Shown here piece after piece: positions 28,183-37,857 of a stretch of 64,000 bases of DNA. The notes under the pieces are model-generated. The model was not told the origin of the DNA and made no database searches. It worked only from the letters and a program-made list of their open reading frames with translations. How positions within the stretch are numbered: the first letter of the stretch is position 1; each line of letters begins with the position of its first letter. Source of the stretch: SKVR01 sp037441525 (GTDB lineage Bacteria; Bacteroidota; Bacteroidia; Bacteroidales; UBA7960); the NCBI GenBank assembly GCA_037441525.1, contig JBBISA010000004.1:57449-121448 (forward strand), in the 5' to 3' direction. The position numbers were made by a program, and so were the translations under genes.

Positions 28183-29535
28183 TTATCTGACGAAATCCAG
28201 GGCTTTACCACGATAGCTTTCGTCGAATTTTCCGTTTTCATAAACCAGCCTTCCATTAATAAAAGTATGTGTGGGGGTTGATTTGAAAGTATGCCCTTCG
28301 AACGGGGACCATTTGCATTTATAGTAAATGTTTTCGGGCAATACCTTGGTAGTGATTCCCGGATTAAGAATTACCAAATCGGCATAATATCCTTCGCGGA
28401 TAAAGCCCCTGTTATGCACCCCAAAGCAAATTGCAGGATTGTGACACATCCATTGAGCAATATGATGAAGTGGCAGGTTGCGCTCTAACAAAGCATCGGC
28501 CATTGCCTGTAAGCTGTGCTGTACGAGAGGTCCACCTGAGGGAGCTGCAAGATAAGGGTTAATTTTTTCATCAATGGTATGAGGGGCATGGTCGGTTGCC
28601 ACTACGTCGAGGGTACCGTTCAATAGGGCATACCAGAGTGTTTCGCGATCGGAAATATTCTTAATGGAAGGATTCCATTTAATGAAATTTTGTTTTTCGA
28701 CATAATCCGAGGAAGTAAACCAGAGATGGTGAATGCAAACTTCGCCGGTTATTGATTTCATTTCCAATGGTATTGAATTGTCGAACAAGGCAGTTTCGAC
28801 TGCGGTTGACAGATGGAGCACATGCAGCCGTGTGCGATGTCTTTTGGCAAGTTTTATAGCCTTTGATGACGACAACAGGCATGCAAGATGGTTTCTGATT
28901 CTGGGGTGATGTGAGGGCAGAATATCTTCACCAAACATTTGCCTGTATTCTTCCAGGTTAGTCTTTATGGTTGCTTCATCTTCGCAATGGGTTGCTACCA
29001 GGGTGGGGGCGTGGGCGAAAATTTTTTCCAGAACTTCGTCGTTGTCTACAAGCATATTCCCGGTAGAAGCACCCATAAAAACTTTAATGCCGCATACTTT
29101 TAACGGGTCTATGGTAATAAGTTCATCGAGATTATCGTTGGTTGTGCCCATGTAAAACGAATAATTGGCCATGCTGTTACGGGCACCCAGCATAAACTTC
29201 TCATCAAGTAATTGCCTTGTAATGGTTTGGGGCTTGGTATTGGGCATTTCCATAAAGGAGGTAATTCCACCTGCAACAGCCGCCCTCGATTCGGTGAGTA
29301 TTTCGCCTTTGTGGGTTAGCCCAGGTTCACGGAAATGCACCTGGTCATCAATTATTCCGGGGAACAAATAACAATTTGCAGCATCGATAATCTGGTTTAC
29401 ATCCGAAACAAGATGAGCGGGAGCCGGGTCGTCGAGAACCCCGGCAATAATTTCGTTTTCAATCAAGACAGAGCCCACTTTGATAATACCTTCGTTTACT
29501 ATCCGGGCGTTTGTTATCAGGGTTCTGCGAAACAT
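28183..29535 (-). CDS. pyrC: Dihydroorotase (Bacteroidetes type)
   Basis: Zinc amidohydrolase that closes carbamoyl-aspartate to dihydroorotate, pyrimidine step 3. The substrate-binding block GIIDDQVHFREPGLTHKGE is at about residues 59-77, the carboxylated Lys in GIKVFMGAS at about 155, His ligands in VATHCED and VLHLSTA, and the catalytic Asp in VATDHAPHT. The first metal His of the usual HxH motif is Gln here (DDQVH), a form I recall from Bacteroidetes dihydroorotases, so this is probably not a defect. The length of 450 is normal. It follows the glycosyltransferase gene by 39 bases, a likely operon. Allantoinase is the alternative, but no purine-catabolism gene is near. Confidence 0.85.
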   Translation of the reverse strand: MFRRTLITNARIVNEGIIKVGSVLIENEIIAGVLDDPAPAHLVSDVNQIIDAANCYLFPGIIDDQVHFREPGLTHKGEILTESRAAVAGGITSFMEMPNTKPQTITRQLLDEKFMLGARNSMANYSFYMGTTNDNLDELITIDPLKVCGIKVFMGASTGNMLVDNDEVLEKIFAHAPTLVATHCEDEATIKTNLEEYRQMFGEDILPSHHPRIRNHLACLLSSSKAIKLAKRHRTRLHVLHLSTAVETALFDNSIPLEMKSITGEVCIHHLWFTSSDYVEKQNFIKWNPSIKNISDRETLWYALLNGTLDVVATDHAPHTIDEKINPYLAAPSGGPLVQHSLQAMADALLERNLPLHHIAQWMCHNPAICFGVHNRGFIREGYYADLVILNPGITTKVLPENIYYKCKWSPFEGHTFKSTPTHTFINGRLVYENGKFDESYRGKALDFVR

Positions 29536-29574
29536 ATTGAAAATACTGTGAATTTGGTTTTTTATCGGAGGTGG

Positions 29575-30324
29575 TTAAATATTGCTTCCTTCAAATCTTC
29601 TGTATGAGTTTAAAATACTTCTTATCCTTAGTTTTATTACCCCAAATATTGCCTCCTTGAAAATACCTTTGGTCATTTTTGATTCACCATGGGTACGGTC
29701 GGTAAAAATAATAGAAATTTCTTTCATCCTGAAGCCCAGTTTCCAGGTAATGAATTTCATTTCGATTTGGAAAGCATAGCCCGTAAATTTAATTTTATCG
29801 AGATTGATTGCCTCAAGTACCTGTCGTTGGTAGCATTTAAAACCTGCAGTGGTATCGCGCACTTTCATCTGGGTTATTAACCTTACGTACATTGATGCGT
29901 AATAAGACATCAATACTCTTCCCATGGGCCAGTTGATCACATTGACCCCATTGATGTATCTGGAACCGATGGCAAGATCATAGCCATCCATTGCGCAGGT
30001 ATTGTAGAGCTTTAACAGGTCTTCAGGGTTATGGGAAAAATCGGCATCCATCTCGAAGATATATTGGTAGTCGCGCCTTAAGGCCCATTTGAACCCGTAA
30101 ATGTAAGCAGTTCCCAAACCCATTTTTCCTTTGCGGGTTTCCAGAAATAATTGTCCGGGGAATTCGGGGATGAGTTTCCTTACAAGTTCGGCGGTGCCAT
30201 CGGGTGAATTATCGTCGATTACAAGGATGTGAAATACCTTGTTTAATGAAAAAACTTTTCTTATGATCCTTTCTATGTTCTCGCGCTCCTTATAGGTGGG
30301 AATGATAATCAGACTGTCTGCCAC
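29575..30324 (-). CDS. Polyprenol monophosphomannose synthase-like glycosyltransferase (GT2)
   Basis: Transfers a sugar, probably mannose, from a nucleotide donor to polyprenyl phosphate at the membrane. GT-A fold: IIPTYKERENI at the start, VIDDNSPDGT (about 36-45), the metal-binding DAD motif in EMDADFSHNPEDL (about 93-105) and a C-terminal FTDRTHGESKM. At 249 residues it lacks a membrane tail, like soluble Dpm1-type enzymes. It lies 39 bases upstream of the dihydroorotase gene. The 668-bp gap beyond its start (30325-30992) shows no gene, repeat or clear promoter. Confidence 0.85.
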   Translation of the reverse strand: MADSLIIIPTYKERENIERIIRKVFSLNKVFHILVIDDNSPDGTAELVRKLIPEFPGQLFLETRKGKMGLGTAYIYGFKWALRRDYQYIFEMDADFSHNPEDLLKLYNTCAMDGYDLAIGSRYINGVNVINWPMGRVLMSYYASMYVRLITQMKVRDTTAGFKCYQRQVLEAINLDKIKFTGYAFQIEMKFITWKLGFRMKEISIIFTDRTHGESKMTKGIFKEAIFGVIKLRIRSILNSYRRFEGSNI

Positions 30325-30992
30325 TACATCAACGGTTTGTTGGGTTATTTTCCTTTTAACGTATATTTTTGCAAGCTATTGCTGAGAAATGAGAACTATA
30401 GTGGTTATATTGAACATAAGTGATTGAAAGGGTCAAAAATAAGGTTTTGTTTTCAAACGGTGAAAGATTTTTAGGATAATTATAAATGAAAATTTTCACG
30501 TGTTTGTTGTATGTCAATAGCAGAAAATCAACAATATGCAGGATTAAACAGAAATAAAAGAATCGCATCTGAACTTTCTTGGTGTAAATGCGGTGTGATG
30601 GACGAGCCAATATAGTCGCGAATATTTTTAAATCCCAACCTGTTGATATTCATTTTTCCTATTCAAAAAAAATAAAAAATAAGCACAATCAGCAAATTAT
30701 CTGATGCTAAAAGTGATAAAAAACTTTTAGGGAGCCAAATCAAACCTACTATAATTATTATCGTGTTTATTGATTGCAATCTTCCCAAATTCATGATTTT
30801 TTTAAAGGATAGAAATCTTCTGGCTACCGTTGAACTTTGCAAATATTATCAGGGTTTAGCAACTGCACACTTATAATTCAATGTTTTTAATCCCGCGGGA
30901 CTTTTCTGGCAATAAACATCAAAGTGCTGTTTTGTTTAAAATCGGATGATGAAGATGGTGTGAATGTAATTGTGATTTTTAATTTTTTTTGT

Positions 30993-31690
30993 ATGAAGAA
31001 AAATATTCTTATTATAGGGGCAAGTTCTGGAATTGGATTTGGCCTTGCATCCATCCTTTCAAATTCTCATAATGTTTTTGCCATGAGCCGCAGCAGAGGT
31101 AAACTGGCCGAACTGGATACCGTTTCGTGGTTGCCCTTCGATGTAATGGCACCTGAGTATGATTTTTCGCCTGTTCCCGGCGAAATACACGGTTGGTTTA
31201 CTGTCCCGGAAGCATAAATCTGAAGCCTTTGCGGGGATTGAAACCAGAAGATGTATTGCATGAATTTCAACTGAATGCCCTGGGTGCTTTCAGGGTAATA
31301 CAACAATTGGCCAATCGGCTAAAAGCAGCAGGCAATGCATCTGTGGTGCTCTTCAGCACGGTAGCAGTGACTCAGGGTATGCCCTACCATGCATCTTCCG
31401 CCATGGCCAAAGGGGCTATCGAAGGGCTTACCCGCTCACTGGCTGCCGAGCTTGCACCCTCCATCAGGGTAAATGCCATTGCACCTTCGCTAACCGATAC
31501 ACCGCTTGCGTCCAGAATCCTTAGTTCTGACGAACGCCGTGAAGCTTCAGCCCAGCGTCATCCTTTAAAAAGAGTTGGAACCCCCCTTGATATTGCCCAA
31601 TGTGCTACATTCCTGCTTTCCGACCAGGCAACATGGATCACCGGGCAGATCATTGGGGTAGATGGTGGTATGGGTTCGTTAAAATTGTGA
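30993..31690 (+). pseudogene. SDR-family oxidoreductase gene with a one-base frameshift
   Basis: A short-chain dehydrogenase whose frame is cut near 31191. From the ATG at 30993 the product runs IIGASSGIGFGLAS (the Rossmann glycine motif) to GEIHGWFTVPEA and stops at 31217. Inserting one T in the GGTTGGTTT stretch restores GLVYCPGSINLKPL, and the frame then runs to 31690. The second part has the Ser in VLFSTVAV and the later YHASSAMAKGA, AIEGLTRSLAAEL and GVDGGMGSL. The usual YxxxK spacing is altered, as in a divergent SDR subgroup. The whole would be about 232 residues. All other motifs are intact, so the break is recent or a base-calling error. Confidence 0.82.
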
Positions 31691-31981
31691 TCATCTGGTT
31701 TTTTATCACCGAATAATATCTTTCCTTTTATTATCTAATCTGAAATGTTTCTAAATTAGGTCAGTATCCTTCATTATTTATTAATTTTAACATTTCGTTA
31801 AGGTTAACCTACTATTTTTGCAAACCGACATATGACTCCGTTTGTAATGGGAAAACTTTTTTTAGGAAAACAAAATTGGGTCAGTTGTCAAAATCAGCAG
31901 GCAATTATATTTATCTTTTTCGTATAGGATATGTTTTATTAACATATATCGAAATACAAGCAAAATTTAACCCGACAACCT

Positions 31982-34026
31982 ATGAAAAGATTAATTCTTT
32001 ATTTGTTTGTTTTTACACTGCGTATTTAATAGCATTGCTTTTTTTGCCCAAGCCCAGCAAAACCCTATGCGCTATGGCCGCATCGACCCACAGGATGTCA
32101 GGATGACCGGTTACGAAGCTGACCCCTCTGTCAACGCGCTGATTCTCGGCGATTTTGGAGTTGTTGAAATTCGCTACAATAACGAATCTGGTTGGGAATA
32201 TATGTACACCCGCCATTTAAGGGTTAAAATTTTTAACAAGGATGCTTTTGGCTCCGCCAATTTTAAAATTTACCTGCATAGTTCAGAAAAGGGAGGGAAG
32301 GAAAAATTAAATACACTCAAAGGAACAGTATATACACCCCCGAAGAAGGAAAGGTAAAAAAGATGGCCCTGAAGCGCAGTGATGCTTTTACCGAAGAGAT
32401 AAGCCCCTACCTTAAGTCAATAAACTTTACTATGCCTGGAATACAGGAGGGTTCGGTTTTCGAACTTATCTATTCAATTCGTTCCCCATTTTTGTATTCG
32501 TTTCCAGTATGGTTCTTCCAGAACGAATATCCAACCCTGTTCAGCGAGCTTCATCTCTATATTCCTGAATATTTTTCTTATAAGCCATTGATGCAGGGGT
32601 TTCTTACCCTCAGTGACCGCAGAAATACCAATCACCAAAAAACAATAACGATCACCTGGAACGAAGAACCCACATTTGGTGGAGCAGGCGGTACACGCCG
32701 CAGCGAAAGTGTTACCTACAGGGAGAACATCCTTACCTATCGTCTCGAAAACGCTCCTGCATTCAGAAATGAGCCTTATATGAATGCAGAGATTGTTTCC
32801 TTTCAAAAATTGAACATGAACTTACTTTTTTCAGGCCACCTTCCGGCAGGGCAACCGATTTCAGCAGTACCTGGATTCAGCTGAGCAAGCAGCTTATGGA
32901 GTCAGAATCATTTGGCCGTATGCTCAACCGTACAGGTTTTCTCAGTGAAGAAATTGCAGTCATTAAATCAAAAACCAGCAAGCCTGAAGAGCGCATGGCC
33001 GCTGCCTATGAGCTCATTCAATCGTCAATGACCTGGAATTCGGTAAACAGTTTCTGGGCAAGTCGCAACCTTTGAAAAGCCTGGAGCGATAAAACGGGCA
33101 ACTCGGCCGATATTAATCTTATGCTCATCAACATACTTCGCGAGCTCGATATAGAAACCCATCCGATAATTATCAGTACACGCAAAAATGGCATTATTAA
33201 CCCGGCGCAGAACATGCTCGACAAGTTTAACCATGTGATAGCCCATGCCACCATCGACGGGAAAGTTTACCTGATGGATGACACTGATAACCATACGCCC
33301 TGGTTTTTGCTGCCAGAGAAATGTTTAAATGGCGAAGGCAGGCTCGTGCATGAGGCGTTGGGCAAATGGGTGAATCTGGAGCTATCCCGGGAGAATATGA
33401 ATAAAATATACTCAACCATTAAAGTAAAACCCTGCGGGTCGATGGAAGTGAATCGCCAACAGGAATTTACCAATTACCAAAGGTTGAATATGCAGGCTAC
33501 ATTGCGTGCTCATAGCCGTGAAGAGGATTATATTAACCAGTTCGAATCTGCACGACAAGGAATTGAAGTATCGGTATTTTCGGTTGAAAACAAGGATGAA
33601 TGGAAATTACCTTTGATTGCGAATTATGTTATTGAAGCCAACAGCGCCGATTCACAACCAAAAGATGTTATCTATGTGAATCCTCTGTTGTTTGATCGAT
33701 TGTCTTCTAACCCATTCAGGCTTGAAAACCGGCAGTTTCCGGTTGATTTTGTATACCCATCCAAGACATCTTATATTATAAAAATTGAAATTCCGGAAGG
33801 TTATATTGTTGATGAATTGCCTGAAGGCAAAAGTTTTGGCCTGCCACAGAATGCTGCCCTGTTTTCAGTTAATTATTCCAGGAATAATGCCGAAGGTATT
33901 GATGTGGCTGTGGATGTTGAAATTGGAAAACCTTTGTTTGTAATCTCAGAGTATGCGGCTCTGAGAGGTTTTTATGCACAACTGGTTGAAGAACAGGCAC
34001 GAAACATTGTTCTGAAGAAAATGTAA
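31982..34026 (+). pseudogene. DUF3857/transglutaminase-like exported protein, multiply broken (first of two)
   Basis: A Bacteroidetes exported protein with an N-terminal DUF3857 domain and a transglutaminase-like core. The signal peptide starts at 31982, then the frame changes near 32022 (signal peptide to FNSIAFFAQAQQ). It changes again near 32340 (VYTP then EEGKVKKM), and again near 32860 (into SSTWIQLSKQLM). An in-frame TGA follows at 33073-33075, and the frame then runs to 34026. The conserved YGDCK-type transglutaminase motif is not visible; the matching place reads TGNSADINLMLINILRELD. Joined, it would be about 680 residues. It is followed after five bases by a related gene. Confidence 0.8.
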
Positions 34027-34031
34027 TTGTT

Positions 34032-35957
34032 ATGGCTCACTTCAAAATGTGTGCAGGTAAGGTCTTCTTTGTCTCACTTATATTATTGGTGCTTCTTCCT
34101 CTTGCACTGCTGGGAAAGTTTCCTGTTGCCGATTTACCTGCACCCTTGCTTGCTGATGCAAATCGTGTGTTAAGGGTATATAATACCGATGTAATTATAA
34201 ATGGGCCCGGAAGCTTCAAGGTGATAACCGAGGAGGCAATTACTGTATTGAATGAAAATGGCAAAGGTCCTGACTGGTTGGTAATAAATTACGATTCGCA
34301 TACCACTGCCAGGTTTATTGAAGGCTCAATATATGATGCATCCGGAAAGGAGATAAAAAAGATCCGTCGTCGCGACCTTCTGGCTACCAGTAATTTTCAG
34401 GATTTTTCGTTGTTTGAAGATAGCCGGGTGCTTCTGTATCGGCCACTTGTGACCACCTATCCTTATACCGTTCATTGCAGGTATGAGCAGGAACATACCC
34501 GCGGAATGTATTATTCATGGACTTTCAGTCCCCTGCCGTGTTACAATACAAGCGCAGAAGAGGCAACGTTGAAAGTTACCCATCCTGAAACTTTGGCTGT
34601 TATTTACCGAAGTTATAAAGTAGATTCGGTGAATGAATTTACAACAAGAAATGAGGGTAGTAATTTTGTGAAGCAATGGCGTATCAGTCAGAAATCAGCG
34701 GTGTTGTCTGAACATCAGTCGCCAGGAATTGAAAGAGCAGTGCCCTGGGTTGGATTTGCCACAACTCATTTTGAATTTGCTGGTTATCAGGGTTCCAACA
34801 GTTCATGGAATGAATTCGGCAGATGGGTATATTCTCTCATTGCGGGTCGTGATTAATTGCCACAGCACATGGTTGATCATCTCCGGGAGTTGGTTGCCAA
34901 TATCTCAACCGACCGCGAAAAGGTGAAGGCCGTTTACCAGTTTTTGCAATCGCGTACACGCTATGTGAATGTTGCGTTGGGCATTGGCGGAATGCAACCC
35001 GTTGATGCAGCGACTGTTGATCGTGTGGGCTATGGCGACTGTAAGGCATTTTCGAATTACATGAAGGCTATGCTCAGGGCCATTGGCATTGAGTCGCGCT
35101 ACACACTGGTTAAAGGGGGGCAGGGAGAATACGGTTTTATTAAGGACTTTAGCGTGTCCCATTTCAACCATGTCATCTTGTGTGTCCCTCTTAATAATGA
35201 TACCCTCTGGCTCGAATGTACACGTCAGACTGATCCGCCGGGGTATCTGGGCGATTTTACAGATAACCGGTATGTGCTGGTAATTCGTGAAGATGGAGGA
35301 CATCTTGATAAAACACCGGCCTATTCAATGAGCCAGAACCTGATGAAAACCAGGGGAGATATTCGGATTGATGACAGAGGAAACGGGAATGGAGAACTTT
35401 TTTACAGCACCGGTGGAATTTTTTATACCGATATTGATCGCGCAGCCCGCTTAGGGCCTGAAGATCAGAAGAAATGGATATATAGCAACTATTCATTCCC
35501 GAATTATACGATCGGGAATTATTCAGTAAGGGCTATCGTTGATGAAAATCCTGTGGTTGAAATCAATCTTGGTGTATCATTGCGCTCCTTTGCCAATATT
35601 GCCGGTCCCCGCTTATTTGTGCCACTCAATGCCATAAGTTCGTCATGGGGAGTACCCCCCCGCGAAAGAACCAGGACTCAGCCATTGGTACTGATGTTCC
35701 CGGCTGTGTATTGCGATACACTGTATTTCCACCTTCCTTCCGGCTACAGGCCCGAGTCGAGCCTGCCAACTTCAATGATCGAATCGGAATTTGGCCGCTA
35801 TTCGGCCTCATGTAGTTTTGATGGGAATACCCTTATTTACGTTCGTCGGCTCGAAAGGTATTCGGGATGGTTCGAGCCCGAAAAATATAATGATTACTTC
35901 CGCTTTTTTCAGAACATTGCCCGTATCAACAGCCAAAGTGTTGCATTTGTTAAGTAG
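34032..35957 (+). pseudogene. DUF3857/transglutaminase-like exported protein with one in-frame stop (second of two)
   Basis: Second member of an adjacent pair. The start encodes a signal peptide (VFFVSLILLVLLPLALLG), then a DUF3857 domain (about 45-250) with NGKGPDWLVINYD. A TAA at 34854-34856 interrupts the frame after IAGRD; reading resumes at once with LPQHMVDHLRELV in the same frame. The transglutaminase-like core follows, with its conserved Cys in VGYGDCKAFSNYM and the His in VSHFNHVILCV, then a C-terminal DUF3858-like beta domain. The stop is one substitution from Lys. The intact protein would have about 641 residues. Such proteins are often paired in Bacteroidetes; their function is not known. 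Confidence 0.82.
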
Positions 35958-36003
35958 CAGGTTGATTAAAATCACCCAGGAGTGCCTTTGCGTTTTCTGA
36001 TTT

Positions 36004-36073
36004 TAAGCCGGATTTGTCATTGGCCGTTTTTTCCAAGGATCGTCGTTAGAAATTTATCAGCTTAAGCTATTGG
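36004..36073 (-). repeat. Interspersed foldback repeat, partial copy F
   Basis: About 70 bp that match the right-end third of type I copies: TAAGCCGGATTTGTC, then GGCCGTTTTTTCC and TTAGAAATTTATCAGCTTAAG. The rest of the element is missing. It lies in the gap before the hemerythrin gene. Confidence 0.65.
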
Positions 36074-36161
36074 TTTACTACATTTCTGATAACTATACCG
36101 GGTATAATTGTTCAGGTTCCCTGTGGTTTTAATGATGAATTTAAGCTCCCGATTACCTCAA

Positions 36162-36194
36162 TTGTAATTTTTGTTGCAATGATGCTTACTTTTG
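36162..36194 (+). promoter_or_regulatory. Promoter of the hemerythrin-regulator pair
   Basis: TTG at 36162-36164, a 22-base spacer and TACTTTTG at 36187-36194. The leader to the ATG at 36236 is about 38 nt. Confidence 0.55.
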
Positions 36195-36235
36195 CACGAA
36201 TTAACCCTAAAATTGCGGTATTTTTTAGCTAAACC

Positions 36236-36949
36236 ATGTCTCAATTACTCATTTCAGAAAATACCAAACTGGCTGAAATTGTTTCGGCCGATAAGCGCGC
36301 CCTGGTACTTTTGCCCCGCTTCGATATTGAACTGGGTTTCGGTGATCGCACAGTAATACAGGTTTGCAAGCAACAGCAAATTAATACTGATTTCTTTCTG
36401 CTGATGATCAATGTGTTCCTGAATAAGGATTACTTTCCCGATAAGCGATTGAAAAACGTGGACGTGGATATGCTTCTCAGGTATCTCGAAAATTCGCACC
36501 GGTACTATCTAGGTGAGAAAATTCCTTATCTCGAAAGCCTGCTGGATGAGTTTAAAAGAACCGTTGATCATCCTGCAACCGCACAGCTCGAAAAGTTTTT
36601 TAGGCAATATATTCAGGAAGTGCGCGAGCATCTTGCCTATGAAGATCAAACCGCTTTTCCTTATGTTGCAACCCTGTCGGAGCAAATCAGAAACAATGCC
36701 GGCGGTATGATTGACATTGAATACAATATTGGGGTTTTTGAAGAACGGCACGACAATATCGAAGAAAAACTAACCGACCTTAAAAGCTTGCTCATTAAAT
36801 ATTTTCCCCCTTGCAACGACCGCCATATACGCATAAGGATACTCAATGAACTGATGGATTTTGAGGAGGACCTTATTAACCATGCCCGCATTGAAGACAA
36901 AGTATTGATTCCGATTGTAGAACAATTGGAGAAAAAATTCAATGGTTAA
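36236..36949 (+). CDS. Hemerythrin-domain protein
   Basis: A 237-residue cytoplasmic protein with a C-terminal four-helix hemerythrin-like domain expected to hold a diiron site for O2, NO or iron-sulfur repair chemistry. Ligand candidates are His in YLENSHRYYL (about 82), His and Glu in VREHLAYEDQTAFPYV (about 127-141), EERHDNIEEKL (about 168) and INHARIEDKVLIPIVEQLE (about 217). The first 75 residues are a separate small helical part, similar to the N-terminal domain of RIC/ScdA-type proteins only in general layout. Six bases separate it from the downstream regulator, so the two form an operon and may be a sensing pair. Confidence 0.8.
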   Translation: MSQLLISENTKLAEIVSADKRALVLLPRFDIELGFGDRTVIQVCKQQQINTDFFLLMINVFLNKDYFPDKRLKNVDVDMLLRYLENSHRYYLGEKIPYLESLLDEFKRTVDHPATAQLEKFFRQYIQEVREHLAYEDQTAFPYVATLSEQIRNNAGGMIDIEYNIGVFEERHDNIEEKLTDLKSLLIKYFPPCNDRHIRIRILNELMDFEEDLINHARIEDKVLIPIVEQLEKKFNG

Positions 36950-36955
36950 CAAGGT

Positions 36956-37549
36956 ATGGGAAAAACACTTATCATAGCCGACCAGTCTGAAATTATCAGA
37001 AAAGGTTTGGTGCATCTGATTGAAAGCACCGGAATGTTTCGTTCCATTAAAGAGGTTACTTGTGCAAATGCCCTTCGCGATGCCTTGAACCATTTTAAAC
37101 CTCAGATGGTAATTATTAACCCTGCACTGATTAATGCAAGTGCCATTGATGAACTGCGAAACCCGGTCGGCACCGGTGCTGAATTGCGCATAGCTGCTAT
37201 CGTTTATTCCTTGTTTGATGATGATCAGATGAACCGGTTCGATGGAGTTATCATGGTAAATGATAATCGTCATAAAATACAGAAGCGCCTGGAGGCAATG
37301 ATGGATAAAACCTTAGAAAAGCAAACCCCCAAGCCAGAAGAAACACTCTCTTCCCGCGAACTCGATGTGCTGCGTTTGCTTGTAAAAGGGCTAAGCAACA
37401 AAGAAATTTCGGATAAATTATTCATTTCTACCCACACTGTTATTTCGCACCGCAAAAACATAACTCAGAAACTTAATATAAAATCAGTTGCAGGGCTTAC
37501 CGTTTATGCCATACTCAATGAAATTATAAGTATGGAAGATGTGCAATAA
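36956..37549 (+). CDS. LuxR-type regulator with degenerate receiver domain
   Basis: A 197-residue DNA-binding protein. Residues 1-115 look like a response-regulator receiver, but the phosphoacceptor position is Asn55 (VIINPAL). The acidic pocket keeps one Asp (Asp9), and the usual late Lys is not found near GVIMVND, so phosphorylation is unlikely. Residues about 130-192 are a LuxR/FixJ helix-turn-helix: LSSRELDVLRLLVKGLSNKEI, then STHTVISHRKNI. It is cotranscribed with the hemerythrin gene, which suggests it answers to that protein or to its ligand. No histidine kinase is adjacent. Confidence 0.82.
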   Translation: MGKTLIIADQSEIIRKGLVHLIESTGMFRSIKEVTCANALRDALNHFKPQMVIINPALINASAIDELRNPVGTGAELRIAAIVYSLFDDDQMNRFDGVIMVNDNRHKIQKRLEAMMDKTLEKQTPKPEETLSSRELDVLRLLVKGLSNKEISDKLFISTHTVISHRKNITQKLNIKSVAGLTVYAILNEIISMEDVQ

Positions 37550-37857
37550 GTGTTGCAGTTTTTTTATCACCCCAGGCACTAAAACCATCCTGCCATTCGG
37601 GAAATATTTTTAGATTTGCACCACTTAAAAGGTAAATGAATCAATTTTAGATAATTATGAGCCAAAACAAGGGTTTTAATATCTGCAACATTCTCTTCCC
37701 CTCAGATATTCCCGACAGGAAAACGCCTGTCCTCTGATGCTTCATAGTATTGCTGTCTCTTTTTTCCCTTACAAAAAAATTCAACTGTCAGATTAGAAGT
37801 TTTGCCTTTGCATTGCTTTTGGTCTTTGAATTTATCAACCCTTAATTCCTTATCAAA

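Noticed and set aside
30363..30370. TATTTTTG on the plus strand as a promoter
   Set aside because: No plus-strand gene follows within 600 bases; probably chance in AT-rich DNA.
36770..37273. A 167-codon minus-strand frame across the hemerythrin and LuxR genes
   Set aside because: It straddles two well-supported plus-strand genes and has no recognisable features.
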